Assembly (NCBI GenBank): GCA_021582295.1
Contig: CP091137.1
Coordinates: 1,444,001-1,508,000 of the forward strand
Length of the DNA: 64,000 nucleotides
Direction of reading: 5' to 3'
Source of the DNA: Candidatus Thiovulum stygium
GTDB taxonomy: Bacteria > Campylobacterota > Campylobacteria > Campylobacterales > Thiovulaceae
Below are positions 1 to 8,941 of this stretch, in pieces; position 1 is the stretch's first letter, and the number at the start of each line of letters is the position of its first letter. The notes below the pieces were generated by a model. That model saw only the letters and a program-made list of their open reading frames with translations, was not told the DNA's origin and searched no databases. The translations under genes were made by a program, and so were the position numbers.

Positions 1-636
1 TTTTAAATTTTCATTAATATCTCTTACTATTCCTTCAACAGTATTTACACTTCGTGGAGTAGCATAAACTTTATATTTTAATGATAAAGTCTCAGTTAAA
101 AAATTCTTAATCGAGGTTTTACCATAACTTCCAGTTATTGCAATTACTTTTATATTTTTCATATCTTTCAATTTTTTTTCAGCTTTAAAATAAAAAGAGA
201 GATATACCATTTTTTCAAAAGTGAAACTTCCAATTATCGTTAAAATTAGTGGATAAAAATATGAGAATTCTCGTCCAATTTGAATTAAGATGAGATAATC
301 TTGAAAAAGCGAAAGTGAAATTAATATGAAAAAAAATCGTTTAACTCTTGGTGTAAAAACAAGTTTTTTATCTAGTTTGCGATACCATAAAAACATTATT
401 GGTAAATATACTAAAAATAAAAATAGCCAAAAAAACTGATTTGCAAAATATGCGACGATTACGGGAATCCCAAAATAAGTTACATGCCACAGTGGTTTAG
501 AATGTTTTAACAAGACTCTTTCAAACTTATAACTATACCATTGTAAATTTGTAATTAAATATAAGCCTAATAATGATATAAATATCGTGTGGATTACTAT
601 ATTACCAATTAAATTATCGAAAAAATTAAAATCCAT
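1..636 (-). CDS. murF: MurF, UDP-MurNAc-tripeptide--D-Ala-D-Ala ligase (C-terminus beyond window)
   Basis: This is the first 212 codons of a Mur ligase that runs off the left edge. MurF adds D-Ala-D-Ala to the cytoplasmic peptidoglycan precursor. The N-terminal part, about residues 10-140, holds several hydrophobic segments, as in the membrane-anchored MurF form of Campylobacterota. The ATP-binding loop ITGSYGKTS follows, typical of Mur ligases, then a segment (TPRSVNTVEG) that fits MurF better than MurC, D or E. The start ATG directly follows the hemA stop codon. An AGGAGG ribosome site lies inside the end of hemA, so the two genes are probably translated from one message. The catalytic C-terminal domain is not visible. 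Confidence 0.85.
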   Translation of the reverse strand, partial: MDFNFFDNLIGNIVIHTIFISLLGLYLITNLQWYSYKFERVLLKHSKPLWHVTYFGIPVIVAYFANQFFWLFLFLVYLPIMFLWYRKLDKKLVFTPRVKRFFFILISLSLFQDYLILIQIGREFSYFYPLILTIIGSFTFEKMVYLSFYFKAEKKLKDMKNIKVIAITGSYGKTSIKNFLTETLSLKYKVYATPRSVNTVEGIVRDINENLK

Positions 637-1998
637 TTATATTATTTTCCCTCCTTTTTCTATTGCATAATCACATTTATAGCTATTTCTAACTTGATTT
701 TTTTCGTGAGTCTTATAATTTACAGTATCTGCATTTTTAATATCAAACAGATAATTAATAGATTCAATAACCATATCAGCACTTGAATCTTTTGCTATTT
801 TTCTTAAATTTTTACTAACTTTATGTAAAATTTTTTTAAGAGAACTTTCAGCTAATTTTTGACTATTTAATTTTAAATTTTTAGGAATAAAACCTTTAGA
901 TATAGCTTTTTCGACCTCATTATTTGCGATTTTATTAGCTTTAATATATAAATTCTTTAATAGTGGTTCAACATCAAGTGAATCTATCCATCTAAAAAAT
1001 TTAACTGTAAATTCTCCAATAACTCGATAGGCTTTTCCAAGAGCCTCTTCTCGTTCGCCTCGATTTATTTCAACACTCTCTCTTAAATCATCAACACGAT
1101 ATAAATTTATATTTAAATTATATAAACTCTCCTGTTTTAGATCAATATCAAGAGGAACTGCTAAATCGAACCACCATCTCTCAAAGTTTGTATTTTTGAC
1201 AATATTTTTGACAATTATTGGATTTTCCGATGAGGTTGCAGTAAATAAAAGTTCGTTCTTATTTATTAAATCTTCAAGTTCTGTAAAATTTTTAACTTTT
1301 ACAGAATCACCAACCTCTTTTGCAATATCTTCAGCTTTGATTCTAGTTCTATTTATAATAGTTACTCGACTTTTACGAGCTGATAAATATTGCACCAAAA
1401 GACGACTCATTTCACCAGCACCAATTACAAGAGCATTTTTATTTTCAATTGAACCCATTAATTCGATTGCTCGAGATACGGCAACACTTGCAATTGAAAC
1501 TTTTTTTTGTGAAATGCCAGTCTCTGAACGAACTTGAGCAGAACATTTAAAAGCATAATGAACAGCTCTCGAAATATTTTGACGAGCGAAACCGTTGCTA
1601 AAAGCAAAACGAAAAGCATCTTTAACTTGACCAACGATTTGAGTTTCGCCAATAACTAAACTTTGAAGTGAAGATACAACAGAAAATATATGATGAATAG
1701 CATTTTTTCCAATAAATATATTTGCTATTTGTTTAAGCTTTTCAAAATTTATATGTGAATAATGTGATATATCATGCAATAAATTATCTATAGCTTTATT
1801 ATTATTCTCTAAATTATCAGAATCTAAAAAAGCGAAAAACTCAATTCTATTACAGGTATTTAAAATCATAATTTCAGATAAATAGGCATTTGAATGACTC
1901 ATAAATATTTCTAACCGATTATTATCCTGAAATGATATAGAATCGCGATCAACTATATTGCTATTTTTATGAGAAAAACTAATTAAGAGATAACCCAC
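637..1998 (-). CDS. hemA: Glutamyl-tRNA reductase
   Basis: HemA reduces glutamyl-tRNA(Glu) to glutamate-1-semialdehyde with NADPH, the first step of C5 tetrapyrrole synthesis; hemN and hemH lie further along this window. The 453-aa product has the normal family length. The N-terminal domain carries the catalytic cysteine in LNTCNRIEFF (Cys49). The NADPH-binding loop GAGEMSRLL is near residue 192, and a helical dimerisation domain follows. The start is GTG, overlapping the ispB stop by one base (TAGTG); it gives the expected N-terminus GYLLISFSHKN. The overlaps on both sides make ispB-hemA-murF look like one operon. A GATGAGGT word lies at 1229-1236. Confidence 0.95.
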   Translation of the reverse strand: MGYLLISFSHKNSNIVDRDSISFQDNNRLEIFMSHSNAYLSEIMILNTCNRIEFFAFLDSDNLENNNKAIDNLLHDISHYSHINFEKLKQIANIFIGKNAIHHIFSVVSSLQSLVIGETQIVGQVKDAFRFAFSNGFARQNISRAVHYAFKCSAQVRSETGISQKKVSIASVAVSRAIELMGSIENKNALVIGAGEMSRLLVQYLSARKSRVTIINRTRIKAEDIAKEVGDSVKVKNFTELEDLINKNELLFTATSSENPIIVKNIVKNTNFERWWFDLAVPLDIDLKQESLYNLNINLYRVDDLRESVEINRGEREEALGKAYRVIGEFTVKFFRWIDSLDVEPLLKNLYIKANKIANNEVEKAISKGFIPKNLKLNSQKLAESSLKKILHKVSKNLRKIAKDSSADMVIESINYLFDIKNADTVNYKTHEKNQVRNSYKCDYAIEKGGKII

Positions 1999-2900
1999 TA
2001 AAAGCCCCTTAATAATAATTTTTCTGCAAGTTCAACTAATTTTGGATAATCTTTTATTAAAGAGATTGCACTTTTTGAATGAAATCTTGCGAGATCTTTA
2101 GCTTGTCTTAAAGCACCACTATTTTCGAGAGAGACTAAAATCCAACTTTTCTCATTTTCAGAAAGTTCTTTTTTATGAAGCGATTCGAGATATCTTTTGC
2201 CATCATCATTTAGCCAATGCCATAAACGAATATATGGAATTGTAGTTTTGCCCTCAAGAAAATCACTCATTGCAGGTTTTCCAAGCTCTTCAGAAGTTGA
2301 GACGATATCTAAAATATCATCAACAATTTGAAAAGCCATTCCAAGATGAAAACCATATTTTGCAAAAGTTTCGACATCTTTATTTCCTAAAATTGCACCA
2401 ACTGCTGTTGAAGTTTCGATTAAAGATGCAGTTTTATTATAAATCATGTCAAGATATAAAACCTCATCATTATTAAAATGATCAGATAATTTCACATCTG
2501 CGATTTCACCGATAGATAATTTTATAACGGCACTAGAAATTCGTGAAACTAATTCATAATCGAATTTACCGAGTTCAAAAAAAGCTTTTGAATATAAAAT
2601 ATCACCAAGCATGATAGAAATCTTACTTCCTTCGGTTGCATTTATAGATGGTTTGCCTCTACGAGTATCACTATTATCGATTACATCATCATGTAAAAGA
2701 CTTGCTAAATGAATAAGTTCAACTATTGAAGAGATTGCCATAACATTTTTATCATCTTTTTCAGCAATTAACTGAATAATTTGACTTCGAACCATTTTGC
2801 CACTCTCAATTGATTGAAACAGTTGCAAAATTTCACTATTTCCAAGCTCTTTTATATAAGTTGTCATATTATATTTTATTTTTTCTAAATAATTTTTCAT
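1998..2900 (-). CDS. ispB: Polyprenyl diphosphate synthase (IspB/octaprenyl type)
   Basis: This all-alpha trans-prenyltransferase elongates farnesyl diphosphate with isopentenyl diphosphate. It probably makes the side chain of menaquinone; MqnP at 26601-27464 would use that product. The first aspartate-rich motif DDVID is at residues 71-75, followed by the RRGKPS segment. The second motif DDILD is at 194-198, and both are intact. The 300-aa length is usual for the family. Chain length (C30, C35 or C40) cannot be read reliably from sequence, so the symbol states the family rather than the product. It heads the ispB-hemA-murF run and ends in a one-base overlap with hemA. Confidence 0.9.
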   Translation of the reverse strand: MKNYLEKIKYNMTTYIKELGNSEILQLFQSIESGKMVRSQIIQLIAEKDDKNVMAISSIVELIHLASLLHDDVIDNSDTRRGKPSINATEGSKISIMLGDILYSKAFFELGKFDYELVSRISSAVIKLSIGEIADVKLSDHFNNDEVLYLDMIYNKTASLIETSTAVGAILGNKDVETFAKYGFHLGMAFQIVDDILDIVSTSEELGKPAMSDFLEGKTTIPYIRLWHWLNDDGKRYLESLHKKELSENEKSWILVSLENSGALRQAKDLARFHSKSAISLIKDYPKLVELAEKLLLRGF

Positions 2901-3048
2901 GTCAATTGACCAATTTTTTAAATCTATTATAGCCGATTAAACAAGAAAATAAATTTTTAAAAATCAATAAAAATATATCTTTAAAAAGTTTTTACATGCT
3001 GATATGATTTTATCAAAAAAATATAAAATAGAGTGGTTTTATTAAAAA

Positions 3049-3351
3049 ATGAATATATTTCAGAATATAGCCAAATATAGTCAAGAAGAAATTTTTGATA
3101 TTATAATTAAAAATAAAAAAATAAAAATAGAACGAATAATATCATTTGGACAAATAACTCCAATTGATTATTGGTATGATCAATCTGAAGATGAATTTGT
3201 TTTAATTATCGAAGGAAATGCAAAAATAGAATATATTGATAGAACTATTTATGAATTAAAAAAGGGAGACTATTTATATATTAAAGCTCATACAAAACAT
3301 AGAGTTATTTTTACAGCAAATCCTACTATTTGGTTAGCAGTTTTTGTTTAA
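3049..3351 (+). CDS. Small single-domain cupin protein
   Basis: This 100-aa protein is one cupin barrel. A GQITPIDYWYDQSEDEFVLI stretch is followed by a glycine turn (IEGNAKIEY), then by KKGDYLYIKAHTKHRV, whose HTKH supplies a likely metal-binding histidine. The first cupin motif lacks the usual HxH: DQSEDE stands in its place, as in other small Campylobacterota cupins, so metal binding may differ. Substrate and role are unknown. It is transcribed alone, divergently from ispB. An A+T-rich TATAAAAT stretch about 20 bp upstream of the ATG could be a -10 element. A decayed gene follows immediately. Confidence 0.75.
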   Translation: MNIFQNIAKYSQEEIFDIIIKNKKIKIERIISFGQITPIDYWYDQSEDEFVLIIEGNAKIEYIDRTIYELKKGDYLYIKAHTKHRVIFTANPTIWLAVFV

Positions 3352-3383
3352 TGTGCTATTATTATTTTTATGAAAAAATTTAA

Positions 3384-3961
3384 ATTAAATTTGGCGAAAC
3401 AATTAAAATCGTAGCTGATCTAATCACAGATCGAGATGAACTTTTAAAAAGTATAACTTTATATCCAAAAGATTTAGGAACAAGCATTAACTTTAATGAA
3501 AGTATTTATAAGCTTAGGACTATGTTAAACAATGGTAATAAATTTGATTTACGATCACTTTTAGTTATTACTAATAAAAAAGATCAATCTAAAAAAATCT
3601 CAAATAGCGATTTAATCGCCTCTTTACCAATTGGGAAATTTGGAAAGAACGAGAAAATGGAAACTTATCGTTAAAAGCTGTTGATCTTAGCAATAATGAA
3701 TTTGCATCGTTTTATATAAAAGGTTATTTTGAAGGTTCGAAAATATCTTTTAATTATAAAATCGAAAGTGAAGAGGGTTGCGATGAAATGATTTTTTCTA
3801 TTGATGGAAAATCTTATAAAGATTCAGGTTTAACAGATTGGACAAAAGCAGAATATAATATAAATGAAGGGGAACATATTTTTGAATGGAAATATATAAA
3901 AGATTCTTCGTCAGCTAAATATAGAGATTCTGTTTGGATTGATAATATTTCGATTAAATAA
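3384..3961 (+). pseudogene. Decayed vWA plus jelly-roll domain protein (frameshifted fragment)
   Basis: Two open segments in different frames join into one plausible protein tail. The first, from 3384 to about 3630, reads like the end of a von Willebrand A domain (FGETIKIVADLITDRDELL, then GTSINFNESI). The second, open to the TAA at 3959-3961, is a beta-sandwich domain of a kind often found at the end of secreted proteins (ISFNYKIESEEG, then EWKYIKDSSS and WIDNISIK). The change of frame falls near 3620-3635. There is no start codon with a ribosome site, and a TAA precedes the first segment. I take it as a remnant of a larger secreted protein whose front has been lost. It could instead carry sequencing errors, but the missing N-terminus argues for real decay. 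Confidence 0.65.
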
Positions 3962-4023
3962 TAATTTGATTTATTGAGCCATATATTATTTAATATATGG
4001 CTATTAAAAATTTTAAGTTTTAA

Positions 4024-4347
4024 TTATTTAGTTGGTGCAGGAGCAACAGCTGGTTTTTGAGCAGGTTGAACTGGAGTTGTTGCAGTTTGTGTTGATGGCA
4101 AACCAAATTTTTTAGAATCTTCTGCATGTTTGACAAGAGCATTATAAACTGCTGTAACTATTCCTGATTTTTTAACATCTTCAAGATTTTTATAATTGCC
4201 ATTTTTTGTTCGATATTCAACTATTTTTTTTGCTGAAGCATCTCCAATACCATGGATTTTCTCTAAATCTTTTACAGATGCTGTATTTACATCAAAAGAG
4301 AAAAGAACTGCTGAAAGTGTAGCAACAGAAACGAATATTTTTAACAT
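4024..4347 (-). CDS. Secreted ComEA-like helix-hairpin-helix DNA-binding protein
   Basis: This 107-aa protein has a signal peptide (about residues 1-17, hydrophobic and ending LFS). A ComEA-type helix-hairpin-helix repeat follows: FDVNTASVKDLEKIHGIG, then ASAKKIVEYR and a second helical part to about residue 75. The tail is rich in Pro, Ala and Thr (TTPVQPAQKPAVAPAPTK). ComEA proteins bind double-stranded DNA in the periplasm and pull it through the outer membrane during natural transformation. Many Campylobacterota have small ComEA-like proteins of this kind. It stands alone between lepA and the decayed gene. A palindrome (GATTCTA and TAGAATC, 4392-4411) lies in its upstream region. Its presence matters for the GATGAGGT word described in the findings, but a role in competence is inferred from family only. 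Confidence 0.8.
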   Translation of the reverse strand: MLKIFVSVATLSAVLFSFDVNTASVKDLEKIHGIGDASAKKIVEYRTKNGNYKNLEDVKKSGIVTAVYNALVKHAEDSKKFGLPSTQTATTPVQPAQKPAVAPAPTK

Positions 4348-4455
4348 ATATACTCCTATAATTTTTCAGGATTATATCAAATTTAATATTTGATTCTAAC
4401 AAGATAGAATCTAGTTTAATTTATAAATACTTAAATTTAAATAAAATTTTGTCTG

Positions 4456-4493
4456 ATTGCACTAATAAATCTTATTTAAAATACTAGTGCAAT
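4456..4493 (-). terminator. Hairpin after lepA
   Basis: Perfect 9-bp arms ATTGCACTA and TAGTGCAAT flank a 20-nt A+T-rich loop. The element starts 9 nt past the lepA stop in the direction of transcription. No clean T-run follows at once, so it may be a weak terminator or a 3' stabilising hairpin. Confidence 0.5.
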
Positions 4494-4501
4494 TATATTT
4501 T

Positions 4502-6301
4502 TTAGCCTTCTCGTCCAATTTTTAAAACACTTAAAAATGCTTCTTGAGGCAGTTCAACCTTTCCAAAGGCTTTCATTCGCTTTTTACCCTCTTTTTGTTT
4601 TTCAAGAAGTTTTCTTTTTCGAGTTATATCACCACCATAACATTTAGCAGTAACATTTTTTCCCATTGATTTTACAGTTTCTCTAGCAATAACTTGATTT
4701 CCTAAACTTGCCTGAATTGCAACTTCAAAAAGTTGTCTTGGAACAACATCTTTCATATGTTTTACAAGTTCGCGACCGCGACTTTGAGCATGTTCTCGAG
4801 GAACAATTAATGAAAGTGCATCAACAATATCACCAGCAACTCGAATATCCAATTTCACCAAATCGCCCATTCGATATTCGATAGGTTCATAATCAAAACT
4901 TGCATAACCTTTTGTTGTGCTTTTTAAAACATCATAAAAATCAAGAACGATTTCATTAAGAGGTAAAGAATATTGCAACATAACTCTTCGTTCATTTATA
5001 TATTCCATTTTTTCCTGAAAACCGCGACGATTTGTCATTAAATTTATAATATTTCCTAAATAATCTGTCGGAGTTAATATTGTCGCCATAACATAAGGTT
5101 CTTCGATAGTTTCAATTCGTTGAACTTCAGGAAATTGAGACGGATTTTGAATTTCTATTTTTGAACCATCAGTAAAATTTATTTTATAAACAACTGATGG
5201 AGCAGTAGCAATTAATTCTAAATCGAATTCTCGTTCAAGTCGTTCTTTGACAACTTCCATATGTAAAAGCCCTAAAAAACCTACACGAAAACCAAAACCA
5301 AGAGCTATCGAAGTTTCAGGTTCATAAGTTATCGAACTATCATTTAATTTTAATTTTTCAAGAGCTTCTCGTAAATCTTCAAAACGATCAGTTTCTATTG
5401 GATACATTCCAGCAAAGACAAAAGGTTTTGCTGGTTTAAACTCATCAACAGGAATTTTTGCAGGTTTTTTAGCATCTGTAATCGTATCACCAACATGAAT
5501 AGTCGAAACAGTTTTAACACCCAAAACAACGATTCCAATTTCACCAACTGAAATTTTTGAAGTTTCAAGTCGTCGTTTTGGATGTGGATATAAAAGATTT
5601 TGAATCTGATAATTTTCGCCACTACTCATAATTTGGACATTTTGACCCATATTTAATTCCCCATCAAATACTCGAACAAGAGCAAGAGTTCCGAGATAAT
5701 TATCAAACCAAGAGTCATAAATTAAAGCTCTAGGCGAAGCTTTTGGATCTCCTTTTGGACTTGGAATTTGATCAACAATTCGATCTAATAAATCTTTAAT
5801 ACCGATTCCAGCTTTTGCACTTACAAAAACAGCATCTGAACAATCAATACCAAGAGTATTTTCAACCTCATCGGCAACTCGTTCAGGTTCAGCAGCGGGT
5901 AAATCTATTTTATTAATAACAGGAATAATTTTCAGATTATTTTCGATGGCAATATAAACATTAGCAATCGTTTGAGCTTCAACACCTTGAGAAGCATCAA
6001 CAACTAATAAAACACCTTCACTTGATTTAAGCGATTTACTAACTTCATAACTAAAATCTACATGTCCAGGAGTATCGATTAGATTTAAAATATAATCTTT
6101 GCCATCTTTTTTATAATTTAATCGAACAGATTGAGCTTTAATCGTAATACCTCGCTCTTGTTCGATTTCCATTGTGTCCATCATTTGAGTTGAAAGTTCG
6201 CGATCCGTAACACCACCGCATTCTTGAATTAATCTATCAGCAAGAGTGCTTTTACCGTGATCTATATGTGCAATAATAGAAAAATTGCGAATATTATTCA
6301 A
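4502..6301 (-). CDS. lepA: Elongation factor 4 (LepA) ribosomal GTPase
   Basis: LepA (EF4) is a ribosome-associated GTPase acting in translation under stress and in initiation. The 599-aa product is full length. It has the G1 loop [10 protein letters not shown] near residue 11, G3 [12 protein letters not shown]4 NKIDLP, then the EF-G-like domains. The LepA-specific C-terminal domain ends [20 protein letters not shown]. It overlaps the start of dapF by 8 nt, so the two are translationally coupled. A GATGAGGT word lies in the coding sequence at 5865-5872. No oddity is seen. Confidence 0.97.
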   Translation of the reverse strand: MNNIRNFSIIAHIDHGKSTLADRLIQECGGVTDRELSTQMMDTMEIEQERGITIKAQSVRLNYKKDGKDYILNLIDTPGHVDFSYEVSKSLKSSEGVLLVVDASQGVEAQTIANVYIAIENNLKIIPVINKIDLPAAEPERVADEVENTLGIDCSDAVFVSAKAGIGIKDLLDRIVDQIPSPKGDPKASPRALIYDSWFDNYLGTLALVRVFDGELNMGQNVQIMSSGENYQIQNLLYPHPKRRLETSKISVGEIGIVVLGVKTVSTIHVGDTITDAKKPAKIPVDEFKPAKPFVFAGMYPIETDRFEDLREALEKLKLNDSSITYEPETSIALGFGFRVGFLGLLHMEVVKERLEREFDLELIATAPSVVYKINFTDGSKIEIQNPSQFPEVQRIETIEEPYVMATILTPTDYLGNIINLMTNRRGFQEKMEYINERRVMLQYSLPLNEIVLDFYDVLKSTTKGYASFDYEPIEYRMGDLVKLDIRVAGDIVDALSLIVPREHAQSRGRELVKHMKDVVPRQLFEVAIQASLGNQVIARETVKSMGKNVTAKCYGGDITRKRKLLEKQKEGKKRMKAFGKVELPQEAFLSVLKIGREG

Positions 6302-7067
6302 TATTAAATCCTTTTTTTATTAATTTAAATTCTGTATAAAAAATTCGAGAAACAGCTCCCTTAAATAAAAGCTTATCTTCTTTAATTGCTAAATATAATT
6401 TTTCACCACTTTTTGGATAAATATCAGCATCTAATTTAAAAAAGCCCTCTTGAGAAGCTCGATAAAAACATGCTGCCATTCCAGTTCCACAAGCAAGAGT
6501 CTCATTTTCAACACCTCGCTCAAAAGTTCTAACATATAAACTACCATTATTTATTTTTGCAATATTAATATTAGCATTATATTTCCATCTCAGTTTTCGA
6601 GCCTCTTCAATATCAAAATTAGAAATATCATCTCTTAAACTAACGAGATGTGGAACTCCTGTATTTATTAGCCACCAGTTATGACCAACCTCATCGATAT
6701 TTTGTTGTAAAATTTTTGGCGGTGTTAAATCAGTTGAGACGATATTACCTTCAACTTTGCAACCAATCACACCAGCACCAGATAAAAATTTAAGCTCAGA
6801 ATGGGCTAAATTATTTGAAAAAGCATAATGTGCTGTTGCACGACTACCATTTCCACACATTTCAGCCATACTACCATCTGAATTATAAAAAAGCCATTCA
6901 AAATCTAAATTTGGATCTTGATGAGGTATTAAAATAATTAAACCGTCAGCACCAATTCCAGTTTGACGATTACAAACTTCACGAGCAAAATTAGAATAAT
7001 CATCTCGTTTAAATTTATGTGTAATTATAAAATCATTACCACTAGCATTATATTTCTCTAAAATCAT
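6294..7067 (-). CDS. dapF: Diaminopimelate epimerase
   Basis: DapF interconverts LL- and meso-diaminopimelate, the last step before lysine and a peptidoglycan building block. The two catalytic cysteines lie in [12 protein letters not shown] and [13 protein letters not shown], each in the usual setting, and the N-terminal [10 protein letters not shown] is typical. At 257 aa it is slightly short but complete. Its ATG directly follows the nrdB stop (TAA ATG), and its end overlaps lepA, giving the order nrdB-dapF-lepA. It holds two GATGAGGT words, at 6688-6695 and 6920-6927. Confidence 0.95.
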   Translation of the reverse strand: MILEKYNASGNDFIITHKFKRDDYSNFAREVCNRQTGIGADGLIILIPHQDPNLDFEWLFYNSDGSMAEMCGNGSRATAHYAFSNNLAHSELKFLSGAGVIGCKVEGNIVSTDLTPPKILQQNIDEVGHNWWLINTGVPHLVSLRDDISNFDIEEARKLRWKYNANINIAKINNGSLYVRTFERGVENETLACGTGMAACFYRASQEGFFKLDADIYPKSGEKLYLAIKEDKLLFKGAVSRIFYTEFKLIKKGFNIE

Positions 7068-8560
7068 TTATATTTCAATCCAATCATTATTAAAAATATT
7101 ATCGTCTTCATCGTTAAATGCTAAACCACCTTTTGAATAATTTGTATTTGAAGATTCAAAGAAATTAGCTCTTTGTTCATTTAGTTTTGAAAAATCATCT
7201 ACCCACTCAATTGGATTTTTTAAATGTCCGTAAATCGGGCTCAATCCAACTTTTGTCAATCGTGTATCAGCTAGATATTCTATATATTTTCTCAATAAAC
7301 CGTTTGGCAATCCACTATTGATATATTCACCCCAAGCAACCTCTAAATTTACAGCTTCAATAAACATTTCTCGAATCTCATTCTCATCTATTTCGTGTTC
7401 TTTTAAAACTTCTCTAATAATAGAGGTATGTAGCGATAGATGAGTTACCTCATCTCTATAGCGATAGGTAATCTTTTGAAGTAATCGCCAGATTTTCCCC
7501 CGCTTCATACCGTACGAGCGACTTTCACCGCATACGGCACTCCATCAAGTTTATTAAAATCATTCTATTATAAATATTCTAAATGCTTTACACAACTTTA
7601 TTTAGACTTAAGTGTTTTGTTACTACAATATCAAAGATTTTAGTTTTAAAAGCTTTTTAGTTTAACTATCATCTAAATTTAATTCTTTAGTAAGTTCATA
7701 GATTTTATTGTCATCTATTAAATGTATAAGTCTATGAACATCTTTGTGTAGAATTACTAGATTTTTGTATTCATCTCCACCACCTTTTGCTTTTGGCATT
7801 TTGTGATGACAATGAATTTCGTCCATTTCTAATAGCTTACCCGATATTTGACATTTCCCCTTTTGAGCAACATATAAGTTAGATTTGTTTATTTCGTCTA
7901 ACTAACGAATCGCACTTGAATGAATTTAATCATTGTTGATGAGCCAAGCATTAAACCTTTTCTACCTAAACTATAAATATAAAGGAATCCACTATAAAAA
8001 TATATTCCTTCAAGAATTACATTAGCAAAGAATGCTTTGATTATATTTTGAATTGTTGGCTCTTTACTAAGTTTTATGTAAATATTTGCAATGACATCAT
8101 TTTTAGCTCGTAATTTATCATTTGTTTTCCATAAGTCATAAATCTCTTTTGGATTTCTTGAAAATGCCTCTAACATTACTGCATAACTATGTGAATGTAG
8201 AATCTCTTCAAATGATTGACGAATAACACACATATTAACTTCTGGAGCTGTAATGTAGGGGTTTATATTATCGATGAGGTTGTTAGCTTGTAATGAGTCC
8301 ATAAATATCAGTTGTGCCAATGCTCTATCAAAGCCATCTTTTTGACTTGATGTTAATCGTTCTCGATAGTCTCGTGCATCATTATTTAACGGAATTTCTT
8401 CTGGAAACCAGCTATTTTGAAGCATTACCTTATAAAGGTTATAAGCCCATTGATATTTGAGGTTGTTTAATTCGAATATACCGTTTGGATCTCCGCCGAT
8501 AATTTTGCGGTTCTTTGACGTCTCGGTAGAGTTGGGGTTGTAGATTGTTTTTTTAAACAA
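7068..8560 (-). CDS. nrdB: Ribonucleotide reductase beta subunit NrdB, interrupted by a deleted group II intron
   Basis: NrdB carries the di-iron tyrosyl-radical centre of class Ia ribonucleotide reductase, which makes deoxyribonucleotides. It lies in two exons: 8560 to 7916 (215 codons) and 7457 to 7068 (129 codons plus stop). Joining them at FIQ / RDEVTHLSL restores a 344-aa protein in frame. Iron ligands Asp88 (MDSLQ), Glu119 and His122 with the radical Tyr126 (EEILHSHSY) are in exon 1. The ligand pair RDExxH spans the start of exon 2. Without splicing the first piece ends VRFVS and lacks RDExxH, so it should be inactive. The start is TTG with AGGAG eight bases upstream. The intron is described separately. 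Whether another RNR exists elsewhere cannot be seen. Confidence 0.9.
7458..7915 (-). mobile_element. Internally deleted group II intron (458 nt) in nrdB
   Basis: The element starts with GTGCG at 7915, the group II 5' consensus, and ends CGCTAT at 7458, an AY end. Precise removal restores the NrdB frame. Near the 3' end, about 7508-7540, is a domain V-like hairpin: TGCCGTA pairs with TACGGTA (one G-U), with a GAAA-containing loop (GTGAAAGTC) and a two-base bulge. A domain VI-like segment follows. Between the ends only the tail of the intron-encoded protein (HNH part) remains. Domains I-IV and the reverse transcriptase are gone, with the joint near 7895-7905. The upper stem of domain V shows a T-T mismatch (CGCTCG, where CGCACG is common) and TGC where AGC is usual. 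The intron therefore looks unable to splice alone. Confidence 0.88.
7662..7895 (-). pseudogene. HNH tail of the group II intron-encoded protein
   Basis: This open segment of 78 codons, including the stop, has no start codon. It reads [20 protein letters not shown], then [16 protein letters not shown] and [14 protein letters not shown]. This is the C-terminal HNH DNA-endonuclease domain of bacterial group II intron reverse transcriptase/maturases: a Cys pair, the HCHH core and an HxxVHRLIH end. Upstream in the same frame a TAG occurs within ten bases of the deletion joint, so it cannot be translated from the exon. The reverse transcriptase and maturase parts are missing. Confidence 0.85.
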
Positions 8561-8638
8561 TAGTTTTACTCCTATTAAATTTTTTAGTTTAAATAAAAAT
8601 TGCTTTAATTAAGTTGATTTTTGTATAACAAAGTAAGT

Positions 8639-8682
8639 ATCTACATATAAATCTATAAATTAACTAAGATTTGTATGTAGAT
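8639..8682. promoter_or_regulatory. 16-bp inverted repeat between the coiled-coil gene and nrdB
   Basis: ATCTACATATAAATCT (8639-8654) and AGATTTGTATGTAGAT (8667-8682) are complementary at 15 of 16 positions, with a 12-nt loop. It lies 20 nt past the stop of the coiled-coil gene and about 80 bp upstream of the nrdB start. It could end transcription of the former, or control nrdB as an operator or leader structure. It does not match the NrdR box I know, and no T-run follows it. Confidence 0.5.
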
Positions 8683-8701
8683 ATAATAAGTGTATGTTAG
8701 A

Positions 8702-8941
8702 TTAGTCTAAATTTTCAATAACCTTTTTAGCTTTTTTTCTAAGATTGTCAATAGCTTGAAGTTCAGCTAATATATCATCGTGTTCAGAACCTTCAGTATC
8801 TTTTAACTTTTTATTTAGTTTTGTTCGTTTTTCTTTGAGTTCTTTTCGAAGTTTAATAAGCTTTTCAATCTCTTTTTCTTGTTTTTTCTTTTTTAGATTA
8901 AAAAACTCTGTTATTTTTGCGACGAGTTTTTCTGTTTTCAT
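8702..8941 (-). CDS. Small charged coiled-coil protein, function unknown
   Basis: A 79-aa protein, MKTEKLVAKITEFF followed by a Lys/Glu-rich helical segment with heptad leucines, ending KKAKKVIENLD. It looks like one long coiled coil with a short break at GSEHDD and has no signal peptide or membrane segment. An upstream frame opens at 8986, but I chose the ATG at 8941 because AAGGAA lies a suitable distance before it. Small proteins with this charge pattern are common in Campylobacterota, but I do not know a function. It lies 5' of nrdB on the same strand, separated by a strong inverted repeat, so cotranscription is uncertain. Confidence 0.6.
   Translation of the reverse strand: MKTEKLVAKITEFFNLKKKKQEKEIEKLIKLRKELKEKRTKLNKKLKDTEGSEHDDILAELQAIDNLRKKAKKVIENLD

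Noticed and set aside
2906-2932. TTGACC and TATTAT/TTATAG as a promoter of the cupin gene
   Set aside because: Spacing of 13-15 bp is poor and the site is more than 110 bp from the gene; A+T-rich sequence gives many such matches.
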